This document shows positions 1-5,283 of a DNA stretch of 5,283 nt, one piece after another (the first letter of the stretch is position 1; each line of letters starts with the position of its first letter). The stretch lies in assembly GCA_019420135.1 (NCBI GenBank), contig JAHZHS010000057.1, positions 1,420 to 6,702 of the forward strand, given 5' to 3'. The DNA is from Oscillospiraceae bacterium. GTDB lineage: Bacteria; Bacillota; Clostridia; Oscillospirales; Ruminococcaceae. The position numbers and the translations under genes are program-made. The notes under the pieces are model-generated. The model saw only the letters and a list, made by a program, of their open reading frames with translations. It was not told the origin of the DNA and made no database searches.

Positions 1-314
1 CTCGTCAAACGTGGATGCTCACTCCCGTCATCAACAATCCAACCCGTTTTGACGGTTGCCTGACGCCCTGTCGGTCCTGTCAGAAGCATCTTCACCTCAT
101 AAGGCTGACCGTGTTTCTGGGGCGTTCTCTCCGTTGCTTTCCAGTTATTCAAGCCTTCCCGGAAAGCCGATGAAAGATCCCGCGCGTTTTCTTTAGTATA
201 ACCCAGTACATCCCGGAACACAACAGCTTTGCTCCCTCCTTTAGGATGATCTGGGTTCAACAGATAATCCAGCAACTTCTTGTCAGAAATCTCTGCTTTG
301 TCTCTGTTGGGAAG
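1..314 (-). other. DUF6883-like C-terminal domain (putative polymorphic toxin module)
   Basis: Residues 396 to 499 of the minor capsid protein match, from memory of the family, the DUF6883 pattern: LPN start (396-398), DYLLNPDHP (411-419), GSKAVVFRDVLGY (422-434), then a variable helical stretch, GQPYEV (464-469), LTGPTGR (473-479) and VKTGWIVDDG...PRLT (483-499). The family usually ends a few residues after PRLT, so nearly all of the domain is present. DUF6883 has no established biochemical activity that I know of. It occurs as a stand-alone small protein and at the C-terminus of large, modular, toxin-like proteins. Conserved polar or aromatic candidates are Y412, N415, H418, K424, Y467, W487 and R497. 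Hand count of bases 1-400 gives about 48% GC, lower than the capsid part. Domain identity is likely; toxicity is inferred. Confidence 0.75.
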
Positions 315-1499
315 CAACTCCTTTTCCGAGGTTGCAAGATTTTCCTTGCGGAACTTTGCGAATTGGTCTTTTTTCTGTTCTGCCTTATATGCAGTTTCTC
401 CACCCGGCAGGTCGTTCCGCTCCCGCCATCTGTCCCGGCGCAGTACGTCACCGTGCTCGTTCACAAACTCACCCAGGGCCTTCTGGTCCCGGCGTAAGGA
501 AGCCCTGTACTCCTTCACCCGATCCGGGTCCTGGGTTCCTTCCGCAAGCCGCTTGTCCTCACGCACCTTCAGCTCCATACGGCGCTGTCTGGCCTCCAGC
601 TTGCTGGTGGCCTCGATCTTCGCCTTGTCCATGGGCTTGGGCCGTCGGCTGACCCCCTCGATCCAGGTGGTGAGGATGTGCCGGCAGTTGGGATGGAACA
701 GCCCGGCCCTGACCGCCACGCTCAAAAGCAGATAGCTGCGGCCGTTGCGGCTGACGCCATAGCTGCCGCCGGGGGTATGCTCCCCGCTGTAAGGCTGCCA
801 TACATCGTCAATGTAGACCAGCCCCTGCCAGGGCAGGCAGGTATCGCTGCATGCACCGTACTGACTGACCAGCACCGTGTCGATGCCCATGCGCTCCCGC
901 TTCTGGGCCTCTCCCAGCAGCATGGCCCGGGTGTTGGAGGTGCGCAGGGCCATCTCAGCATAGGTGGCGATGTTGACCCGACGCCCGTTTTTGTACCGGA
1001 TGCAGGTGATGCCCTGCGCAAGGAAATCCTTGACCGCCAGATCCACCGCCTGCTGCATGGTGACCCCGCCGGTGGTGAAGGCTGCGTCCGCCCGCAGGAT
1101 GGTGCGTCGGTAGACGTCGTCCATGTACCGCAGGGCAGCCTTCTGCACGTCGGCCTCGATGGCGGACATCTCATCAATGAGCGCCCCAACCTTCTCCCCG
1201 TTGACCCCGAAAAATGCCTGCTCGCTGCCGTCCGCCTCGGCGAACTGCTCCTCCAGCAGGGCGCGGGTCTCTGTGTCGATGCGGGTGGAGAACTCGTCCG
1301 CAATGACCTGGTTCTGTTGGCGGAACCGGTTCACACTGCGCAGCTTCTCGGCCTGCCAGGCGGGCCAGGATTCCGGGACGCCGTTCTGTCCACCCTCGGC
1401 TTTCTCCTGGCTTTTGTGGGCGGTCAGGTTACGCTTGAGGGACTGAATCAGCCGCAGTTCCAGGTCGGCAAAGAGGTCGGCGATCTCCCGGACCGTCAT
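1..1499 (-). CDS. Phage minor capsid (head morphogenesis) protein with C-terminal DUF6883 toxin-like domain, 3' end missing
   Basis: The reading frame is open from the ATG at 1499 to the window edge (499 complete codons, no stop). Residues 1-275 resemble the Phage_min_cap2 / SPP1 gp7-Mu F group of head proteins. Visible marks are YAEMALRT (180-187), a Cys-containing QYGACSDTCLPWQG (213-226) and HPNCRH (269-274), the family's best-known motif. These proteins are low-copy head components made near the portal, and some are carried into the cell with DNA. Residues ~290-375 are a Lys/Arg/Glu-rich linker that looks helical. From ~396 a DUF6883-like domain follows. The ATG overlaps the portal stop as ATGA, and GGGGA lies 9 bases upstream. 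GC falls sharply near base 400, at the linker/tail junction. Other phages of this type continue with scaffold and major capsid genes, expected to the left. Capsid role is firm; toxin role is inferred from architecture. Confidence 0.9.
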   Translation of the reverse strand, partial: MTVREIADLFADLELRLIQSLKRNLTAHKSQEKAEGGQNGVPESWPAWQAEKLRSVNRFRQQNQVIADEFSTRIDTETRALLEEQFAEADGSEQAFFGVNGEKVGALIDEMSAIEADVQKAALRYMDDVYRRTILRADAAFTTGGVTMQQAVDLAVKDFLAQGITCIRYKNGRRVNIATYAEMALRTSNTRAMLLGEAQKRERMGIDTVLVSQYGACSDTCLPWQGLVYIDDVWQPYSGEHTPGGSYGVSRNGRSYLLLSVAVRAGLFHPNCRHILTTWIEGVSRRPKPMDKAKIEATSKLEARQRRMELKVREDKRLAEGTQDPDRVKEYRASLRRDQKALGEFVNEHGDVLRRDRWRERNDLPGGETAYKAEQKKDQFAKFRKENLATSEKELLPNRDKAEISDKKLLDYLLNPDHPKGGSKAVVFRDVLGYTKENARDLSSAFREGLNNWKATERTPQKHGQPYEVKMLLTGPTGRQATVKTGWIVDDGSEHPRLT

Positions 1500-2962
1500 T
1501 TCAGGCTATCCCCGCCCAGGGAGGGCTCCTCCTGCTGAGTAATGCCCCGCTCAGCCCGGATGCGCGCCACCTCGGCACTCTTCCAGTCCTCGTCCTTGCT
1601 GGAGCCCCACAGCTCGTCCACCTGGGCCTCCACGCTCATGATGCCGGTGGTGGAGGCGTTGCCCACCGTCCTGACCCGGCTGTCAAAGTCGGGCGCGCCA
1701 TACTCTCCGAAGCTGACGGTGGCCTCATAGCGGTCCGGGGCTCTGCTATCCAGAATGTCCTCCGCGGCCAGAGCAGCCTCGGCCAGACGGGGCAGGGCCT
1801 GCTCCAGTGCGCTAGTGATGGCGTTGCGGGTCATGCCGGTGACGTCCTTTTTCTCCCGCTGGGCGTCGGCGCTGGACATTTTGCCCACGTCGATGCCCAG
1901 GGTGGCCGGGCTCATGATGCCCTGCAGGCAGAGGTCCAGGGTAGCGGTATAGCTGGCCACAAAGGCCTCGTAGCGGATTTCCGGCTGCACCGTGTCGATC
2001 TTGTTCTCGGCGTTCTCCCGGGTGTCGGTCTCCAGCTTGATGAACTGGGTGCCGAAGGCGTTGACCCGCAGCAGACTGCCGTCCTTCTCATTGCGGGGAA
2101 TCAGGCTCTCGGGAATGTACTTCTGCACCCGCCCCGCCCGCACGGCGTCCAGCCACTGGCTGATGATCTCGTCGTGGGCGTCGAAGGCGTCGGTCTTTTT
2201 GTCAAAGATGGACTGTCCGCGGCCCCGCCACCGGGCGCTGGGCCAGAACTGCAGGGGCACCGCCAGCATGACCCGGGGGTCAAAGGAGACATTGCACAGC
2301 CCTGCGCATTCCTCCTCGTCGGAGAGGGGCAATTCCTTTCCGTCCTGCTCCAGACGGTAACCCACGCTGCCGGGTTCGTAAATCTCCCGGAGCATCCGGC
2401 CCCGCTCCCCCACCGGCGAGAGAAACTCCACCGCGCAGATCCGGCCGTGCCTGCGGCGGTACTCCACCCGGTCGGCACCCCAGAACTCCAGGATAGGCCC
2501 GTCGGCCCCAGCAGGGTCGAGGCTGATCTTGAACGCCCCGTCCCCGGTGACCAGGGTGTCGGCCACCGCCTGACCTACCAGATCCGGAAAGGCATTGTCA
2601 TCGGCGATGGCTTTCCAGCGGTCGGCCGCCCGGCGGTTGTCCCCGAAGTCCAGGTCATCCAGGTCGGACCGGACCAGCCCGGCCAGCGTGTCTACCATGA
2701 TGCCCGGCAGCCCGCTGTGGGCCTTGCGGATGGTCTCGCTCTCTGGCGCTGCCGCCCAGAACCGCGCCTGGCCCACGGCGTCCTCCCCCAGAAGCCGGAA
2801 CAGCTGATCCAGCTCGGAGGCATCGCCCCGATACCAGATTCGGTTGCGCAGCACGTTGGTGCCGTGGCTCACCGGCTCCTGAATCGTCAGGCCACGGCCG
2901 GCGGCGGGCTGAATCTCCAGCCAACTGCGGATCATTTGCTTCACCCTTTCCATCCATCTCAT
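1496..2962 (-). CDS. Phage portal protein (SPP1 gp6-like)
   Basis: This 488-residue protein would form the dodecameric ring at one head vertex through which DNA enters and leaves and on which the terminase docks. Length is normal for the family. Recognisable parts are the N-terminal RNRIWYRGDASELDQLF (39-55), GDGAFKISLD (140-149, start of the conserved core), the GRGQSIFDKKTDAFDAHDEI segment (247-266), and SSADAQREKKDVTGMTRNAI (363-382), a hallmark of SPP1-type portals in Gram-positive phages. The tail (from ~440) has the usual SVEAQVDELWG and an acidic end. The start at 2962 overlaps the large terminase stop as ATGA, and AGGGG sits 7 bases upstream. The internal ATG at 2953 has no such site. 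The next gene starts inside its stop codon. No damage is seen. Confidence 0.92.
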   Translation of the reverse strand: MRWMERVKQMIRSWLEIQPAAGRGLTIQEPVSHGTNVLRNRIWYRGDASELDQLFRLLGEDAVGQARFWAAAPESETIRKAHSGLPGIMVDTLAGLVRSDLDDLDFGDNRRAADRWKAIADDNAFPDLVGQAVADTLVTGDGAFKISLDPAGADGPILEFWGADRVEYRRRHGRICAVEFLSPVGERGRMLREIYEPGSVGYRLEQDGKELPLSDEEECAGLCNVSFDPRVMLAVPLQFWPSARWRGRGQSIFDKKTDAFDAHDEIISQWLDAVRAGRVQKYIPESLIPRNEKDGSLLRVNAFGTQFIKLETDTRENAENKIDTVQPEIRYEAFVASYTATLDLCLQGIMSPATLGIDVGKMSSADAQREKKDVTGMTRNAITSALEQALPRLAEAALAAEDILDSRAPDRYEATVSFGEYGAPDFDSRVRTVGNASTTGIMSVEAQVDELWGSSKDEDWKSAEVARIRAERGITQQEEPSLGGDSLK

Positions 2963-4323
2963 GAAATCGCCCCTATCTTGTCTTTATACGGCAGCCAGGC
3001 ATACTGCTCGGCGTTGATCGTGTGGTCGTTGCGGTCCTCGGGCAGGTTGTCCTTGTCCTCCCGCCAGCTGTATGCATCGTACTCCCGCAGCATGGGCGCG
3101 CAGCTTTCCCGCACAATCAGATGCGCCCCATGGGCCAGCCAGCCGCTTTCCAGGTTGATGCGGTCGATGACCGGCATCTTCTTCCAGGCGGGCACAAAGT
3201 CGTAGATACAGCCCTGCTGCCGCCGGTACTTGACGCACTCGGTGATGGTTGCCTGGTCGGCGGAGTCGATGTACACCACCCGGGCAAAGCCCCAGGCGGA
3301 GCGCTGCCGTTCCAGAAATTCCACCAGCAGCGGCGGGATATCGCTGGGGGCCAGAGGCGCCAGCCCCTGCCGGGCGCGCTCCTTATTGGAGTGGACCTCG
3401 GCGGCCAGCGTCACCTTGCGCCGGTCGGTGAGGATGCCGTCAAACACAAAGGCGAAGGTGTCCTCGGTCTGCTGGCTGTAGCTGGTGTCCACCCCGCAGG
3501 AAAACTGTACCCAGCGGGGCGCATTTGGAGCAGCCAGAAGCGCCCGCAGCTCCGCCGCACCTATGAGGTTGGCGTCGGTCAGATGGAATACCAACCCGGT
3601 AGCCCGCCCGCGCAGGCCCAGCACCTTGTTCTTGTAGAGCTTTGTCCCCGGGGGCACCATGCTGAGAATGCGCTGGATCTTAGCCGTGGACAGCCCTGCA
3701 TTGTGCTCAAACGAAAAGAACCAGTGAACCCAGCCTTGCTTGGGTTCCTGGTTCAGTTCCTTCAGGATTTCCGGCGGTGTGTCCTTCTCCCATTTGGGAA
3801 GGGGCCGGCTGTGATTGATATATTCGGCATAGACCGGCAGCCCCGGATCGTCGGGGTTGAGGGTGGCCAGCAGATAGTCGCAGCGCATGGAGGCCTCGCG
3901 GACAAACTCCATGTCGGCGATGTTGATCTCGTCGATGTACAGGCATCCGTACTGACCGCCCAGAGCTTTTTTCCAACGGGCCTTGTCGGCATAGCCCAGG
4001 ACGTAGATCTTCCGGTCTCCGCCGGAAGTGTGCAGGATCAGATGGGCCATACGATCCTTGCCGCCGCCCTGGGGCAGATACTCCACCAGATCACCGAAAT
4101 CATCCAGAATGCCCAGCTCCTTGGTGATGATGTTCTTCTCCACGGTGCCTTGGTCCAGCCCTGCCAGAACGTGCAGCCGCTGGGGGCTCTCGGCCACCCG
4201 CAGCATGAACTTGAACAGGCCCACAGTGGTTTTGCCCGCGGCGGTGGTGCCTTCCAGAAACTCCACCGGCGCCCGGCAGCGCAGAAAGTCCTTGTACTTT
4301 TCCGACAGGATCAGATCAGTCAT
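2959..4323 (-). CDS. terL: Phage terminase large subunit (packaging ATPase and nuclease)
   Basis: This is the motor that hydrolyses ATP to pump DNA into the prohead and cuts concatemers. The 454 residues carry an N-terminal ATPase with Walker A EGTTAAGKTT (24-33; K31, T32), Walker B CLYIDE (127-132; D131, E132 catalytic) and a coupling motif ATLNPD (153-158). A C-terminal RNase H-fold nuclease follows, with likely metal-binding acids D279 in GVDTSYS, D353 in YIDSAD and D433 in RNDHTINAEQYAW. All expected motifs are intact, so it is probably functional. Its ATG lies inside the end of the small terminase gene (8-base overlap); AAGGA lies 11 bases upstream, a rather long spacing, so translation may depend on ribosomes finishing the upstream gene. 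Its stop overlaps the portal start. Paired with an SPP1-like portal this suggests headful packaging, which is an inference. Confidence 0.96.
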   Translation of the reverse strand: MTDLILSEKYKDFLRCRAPVEFLEGTTAAGKTTVGLFKFMLRVAESPQRLHVLAGLDQGTVEKNIITKELGILDDFGDLVEYLPQGGGKDRMAHLILHTSGGDRKIYVLGYADKARWKKALGGQYGCLYIDEINIADMEFVREASMRCDYLLATLNPDDPGLPVYAEYINHSRPLPKWEKDTPPEILKELNQEPKQGWVHWFFSFEHNAGLSTAKIQRILSMVPPGTKLYKNKVLGLRGRATGLVFHLTDANLIGAAELRALLAAPNAPRWVQFSCGVDTSYSQQTEDTFAFVFDGILTDRRKVTLAAEVHSNKERARQGLAPLAPSDIPPLLVEFLERQRSAWGFARVVYIDSADQATITECVKYRRQQGCIYDFVPAWKKMPVIDRINLESGWLAHGAHLIVRESCAPMLREYDAYSWREDKDNLPEDRNDHTINAEQYAWLPYKDKIGAIS

Positions 4324-4816
4324 CGGGTGCGCCGTCCTTCAGCTGGGCCAGGATGCCGTCCAGTTTGCCGGTGTCCAGCTTACCCAGCTGCAGCCGGTCG
4401 GTGAAGAGGCCCAGATGCCGCCCCAGCAGCTCCAGAGCCTTGAGCTTGTCTGCCATGCGGATCTCCCGCTCAACGCCCATCTCTCCCATGTTCTTGACCT
4501 TGATGGACTGCACCGCGGCCAGATCGTCCCGGCTGGCGTCATCCTTCAGAGTGGCGTCGTCCGCGTCGATCAGATCCCCGGCGTTGGCAAAGGCGATGCG
4601 GGCCAGCTCCAGCACCACCCGGTCGGCGTTGACCCCGGTACGACGGGAGCGGTCGGCCATGGAGCGGGCAATTGCTTTTTGAATTTGAGGTTTTTTCAGG
4701 TTTTCGGCACCGATGGAGCCGGCCGTTTCGGGAGAGTACCCCGCCCGGATGGCCGCCTGGGTGGCGTTCAGGTCGATGAGGTACTCCTCACAGAAACGTT
4801 TTTGCTTGGTGGTCAA
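4316..4816 (-). CDS. terS: Phage terminase small subunit, Terminase_2 type, probable TTG start
   Basis: The small terminase recognises phage DNA (pac or cos) and hands it to the large subunit. The N-terminal TTKQKRFCEEYLIDLNATQA (2-21) followed by AIRAGYSPETAGSIGAENL (22-40) is the helix-turn-helix DNA-binding region typical of the Terminase_2 family. The remainder is helical and charged, fitting an oligomerisation and TerL-contact region. Length is 166 residues from the TTG at 4816, normal for the family. The frame stays open upstream to an ATG at 4987, but that 223-residue version adds a hydrophobic, non-family leader and would overlap the divergent gene at 4928. A strong AAAGGAGG lies at 4827-4834. 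It is 10 bases before the TTG and 4 before an in-frame ATC at 4822, which is the other candidate (would give IRLTTKQ, closer to how homologues begin). The family is clear; the exact start is not. Confidence 0.9.
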   Translation of the reverse strand: MTTKQKRFCEEYLIDLNATQAAIRAGYSPETAGSIGAENLKKPQIQKAIARSMADRSRRTGVNADRVVLELARIAFANAGDLIDADDATLKDDASRDDLAAVQSIKVKNMGEMGVEREIRMADKLKALELLGRHLGLFTDRLQLGKLDTGKLDGILAQLKDGAPDD

Positions 4817-4826
4817 ACGGATGGAG

Positions 4827-4834
4827 CCTCCTTT
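4827..4834 (-). promoter_or_regulatory. Strong Shine-Dalgarno site of the small terminase gene
   Basis: AAAGGAGG on the minus strand is a near-perfect match to the 16S rRNA tail. It decides that the gene starts just downstream (TTG 4816, or less likely ATC 4822) and not at the far-upstream ATG at 4987. No ATG or GTG is available in frame within reach of this site. Confidence 0.8.
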
Positions 4835-4853
4835 CAGTAAAGTACAGACAGCC

Positions 4854-4882
4854 TTTTCTAACGCATGAATTGATGCTATGAT
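4854..4882 (+). promoter_or_regulatory. Candidate extended -10 promoter for the AbiJ-like gene
   Basis: TGCTATGAT at 4874-4882 combines a TG motif with TATGAT, five of six matches to TATAAT. The -35 position 17 bases upstream (TTTTCT, 4854-4859) is poor, which extended -10 promoters tolerate. Transcription would start near 4889, giving a leader of about 39 bases before the ATG at 4928. The surrounding DNA is AT-rich, so a chance match is possible. Confidence 0.5.
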
Positions 4883-4888
4883 AAAACT

Positions 4889-4909
4889 GTATATGCAAAA
4901 AATATATAC
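4889..4909. repeat. Short inverted repeat GTATAT / ATATAC at the presumed transcript start
   Basis: Arms GTATAT (4889-4894) and ATATAC (4904-4909) are exact inverted copies with a 9-base gap. They sit immediately after the candidate promoter and before the ribosome site, where an operator for a repressor would lie. In AT-rich DNA six-base arms occur by chance, and an RNA hairpin of A-U pairs would be weak, so this is only a candidate operator. Confidence 0.3.
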
Positions 4910-4913
4910 CAAA

Positions 4914-4918
4914 AAGGA
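4914..4918 (+). promoter_or_regulatory. Shine-Dalgarno site of the AbiJ-like gene
   Basis: AAGGA ends 9 bases before the ATG at 4928, a normal spacing. It favours that ATG over the in-frame GTG at 4922 (only 3 bases away) and over the out-of-frame ATG at 4918, which overlaps the site itself. Confidence 0.7.
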
Positions 4919-4927
4919 TGTGTGCGT

Positions 4928-5283
4928 ATGAGCAGGCTGTCTTTTTCTCAAAGAATGGGATTTACACCGAGTAAACCGCCCTTGCAAGTTGATTCTTTGG
5001 ACGATAAAACCAGACTGGATTTGTGGAATCTTTTTTATACATACTTTGATTCTGTGATAGGGAATAAATTCATAGATGATCTCTCCGCTGAGAATAATAC
5101 ATTTTGCACCCGCATCTGGATATACATTTTACAATCAGATTTGTCAGAGCTTTATCGTACCAATCAGATTGAAGTTGCAATCAATAGTTATATAAGATCC
5201 GACTCCACACCATGGTATAAAGTTCTGGATTTTTTTGAATATCTGATTCAGGAGAGTGATGAACTCCACAGCTTTTTTTCACG
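4928..5283 (+). CDS. AbiJ N-terminal domain 4-like protein, abortive-infection type, 3' end missing
   Basis: The 118 visible codons run off the right edge. The start MSRLSFSQRMGFTPSKPPLQ (1-20) followed by VDSLDDKTRLDLWNLFYTYF (21-40) fits the AbiJ_NTD4 pattern I recall: FSQR.G.TP near the N-terminus, a short hydrophobic strand, then S.D...R..LWN. Aromatic-rich helices follow (IWIYIL 68-73, WYKVLDFFEYLI 97-108). In the family this domain is joined to a C-terminal effector, often a HEPN RNase-like domain, and such proteins are linked to phage exclusion; the effector here is outside the window. No signal peptide or membrane segment is seen, so it is probably cytoplasmic. The sequence is markedly AT-rich (about 33% GC at 5041-5100) with codon use unlike the packaging genes, and it is transcribed away from them. 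It is likely cargo expressed from its own promoter. Family assignment is from motif memory. Confidence 0.75.
   Translation, partial: MSRLSFSQRMGFTPSKPPLQVDSLDDKTRLDLWNLFYTYFDSVIGNKFIDDLSAENNTFCTRIWIYILQSDLSELYRTNQIEVAINSYIRSDSTPWYKVLDFFEYLIQESDELHSFFS

Larger units (their letters stand above)
4817..4927. other. AT-rich divergent intergenic region between small terminase and AbiJ-like gene
   Basis: This 111-base gap separates genes that point away from each other, so it should hold control signals for both. On the plus strand a plausible extended -10 element and a short inverted repeat are seen, listed separately. On the minus strand I see no convincing -35/-10 pair ahead of the small terminase; candidates such as TTGCAT lack a good partner. 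The packaging genes may instead depend on a phage late activator or on a promoter further right. No tRNA, terminator or attachment core is evident. Confidence 0.6.
4846..4942. repeat. Nine-base perfect inverted repeat flanking the divergent region
   Basis: AGACAGCCT at 4846-4854 recurs as its exact reverse complement AGGCTGTCT at 4934-4942. One arm lies upstream of the small terminase ribosome site, the other covers codons 3-5 of the AbiJ-like gene. The two arms bracket the whole control region. Both arms run on into T-rich sequence on their plus-strand right side, but the match does not extend beyond nine bases. It could be a paired protein-binding site or coincidence. Confidence 0.35.

Noticed and set aside
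361..420. Possible frameshift at the GC change in the minor capsid gene, meaning the tail would be a separate gene
   Set aside because: Translation by hand runs through without a stop, the linker composition is continuous and there is no ribosome site plus start codon at the junction, so a true fusion is the simpler reading.
722..1303. A 193-codon minus-strand frame inside the minor capsid gene
   Set aside because: Wrong frame of the real gene, rich in Arg, Ser, Pro and Cys, typical of a shifted GC-rich frame.
678..1538. A 286-codon plus-strand open frame opposite the minor capsid gene
   Set aside because: Same antisense effect. The minus-strand frame has family motifs such as HPNCRH, while this one has none and a biased composition.
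2174..3205. A 343-codon plus-strand open frame spanning the portal/large terminase junction
   Set aside because: It crosses the boundary of two well-supported opposite genes and shows no domain features.
3022..4404. A 460-codon plus-strand open frame opposite the large terminase
   Set aside because: It is the antisense of a GC-rich gene with intact terminase motifs. The protein is Pro/Gly/Val/Gln-rich with no recognisable domain and has no good ribosome site; open antisense frames are expected from GC-biased third positions.
4817..4927. A prophage attachment site in the intergenic region
   Set aside because: No integrase, tRNA end or direct repeat is seen, and the small terminase is normally well inside a prophage; the AbiJ-like gene is more simply explained as cargo.
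4918..4974. An 18-codon plus-strand frame starting at the ATG at 4918, overlapping the AbiJ-like start
   Set aside because: Its ATG overlaps the AAGGA site, leaving no spacing for initiation, and the peptide has no features; it could at most be a chance overlap.
4817..4987. Upstream extension of the small terminase to an ATG at 4987
   Set aside because: The extra 57 residues are not terminase-like, overlap the divergent gene's start and ignore the strong AAAGGAGG at 4827-4834.

Overview
The window is the start of the head-packaging module of a tailed phage, most likely an integrated prophage, with a defence-type gene at its right edge. Four minus-strand genes read from right to left: small terminase, large terminase, portal, minor capsid (head morphogenesis) protein. 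This is the standard packaging order of siphovirus-like phages of Gram-positive bacteria. The host is probably a member of the Bacillota (Clostridia, perhaps a gut Oscillospiraceae). Reasons are the AGGAGG-type ribosome sites, the GC-rich coding style of the packaging genes and the resemblance of all four proteins to clostridial prophage proteins. The host assignment is an inference; no host marker gene is present.

Region by region: 1-1499 (minus) is a minor capsid protein that runs off the left edge. Its last ~105 visible residues are a DUF6883-like domain joined to the capsid protein by a charged linker, an architecture typical of phage-borne polymorphic toxins. 1496-2962 (minus) is an SPP1-gp6-like portal. 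2959-4323 (minus) is the large terminase, with intact Walker A, Walker B and candidate nuclease acidic residues. 4316-4816 (minus) is the small terminase, probably starting at TTG. 4817-4927 is an AT-rich divergent intergenic region with a plausible extended -10 promoter and inverted repeats. 4928 to the right edge (plus) is the 5' part of a gene whose N-terminus resembles AbiJ N-terminal domain 4, known from abortive-infection proteins.

The packaging genes are tightly packed: two ATGA stop/start overlaps and one 8-base overlap suggest a single transcript with coupled translation. Terminase subunits cut and pump DNA through the portal, and the minor capsid protein is a small-copy head component attached near the portal. 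The two most interesting parts are the two compositionally foreign ends. The toxin-like tail is about 48% GC against about 67-70% in sampled stretches further upstream in the same gene, and the AbiJ-like gene is about 33% GC in a sampled line. Both look like exchangeable cargo attached to a conserved packaging core. If an immunity gene exists it should lie just left of the window.
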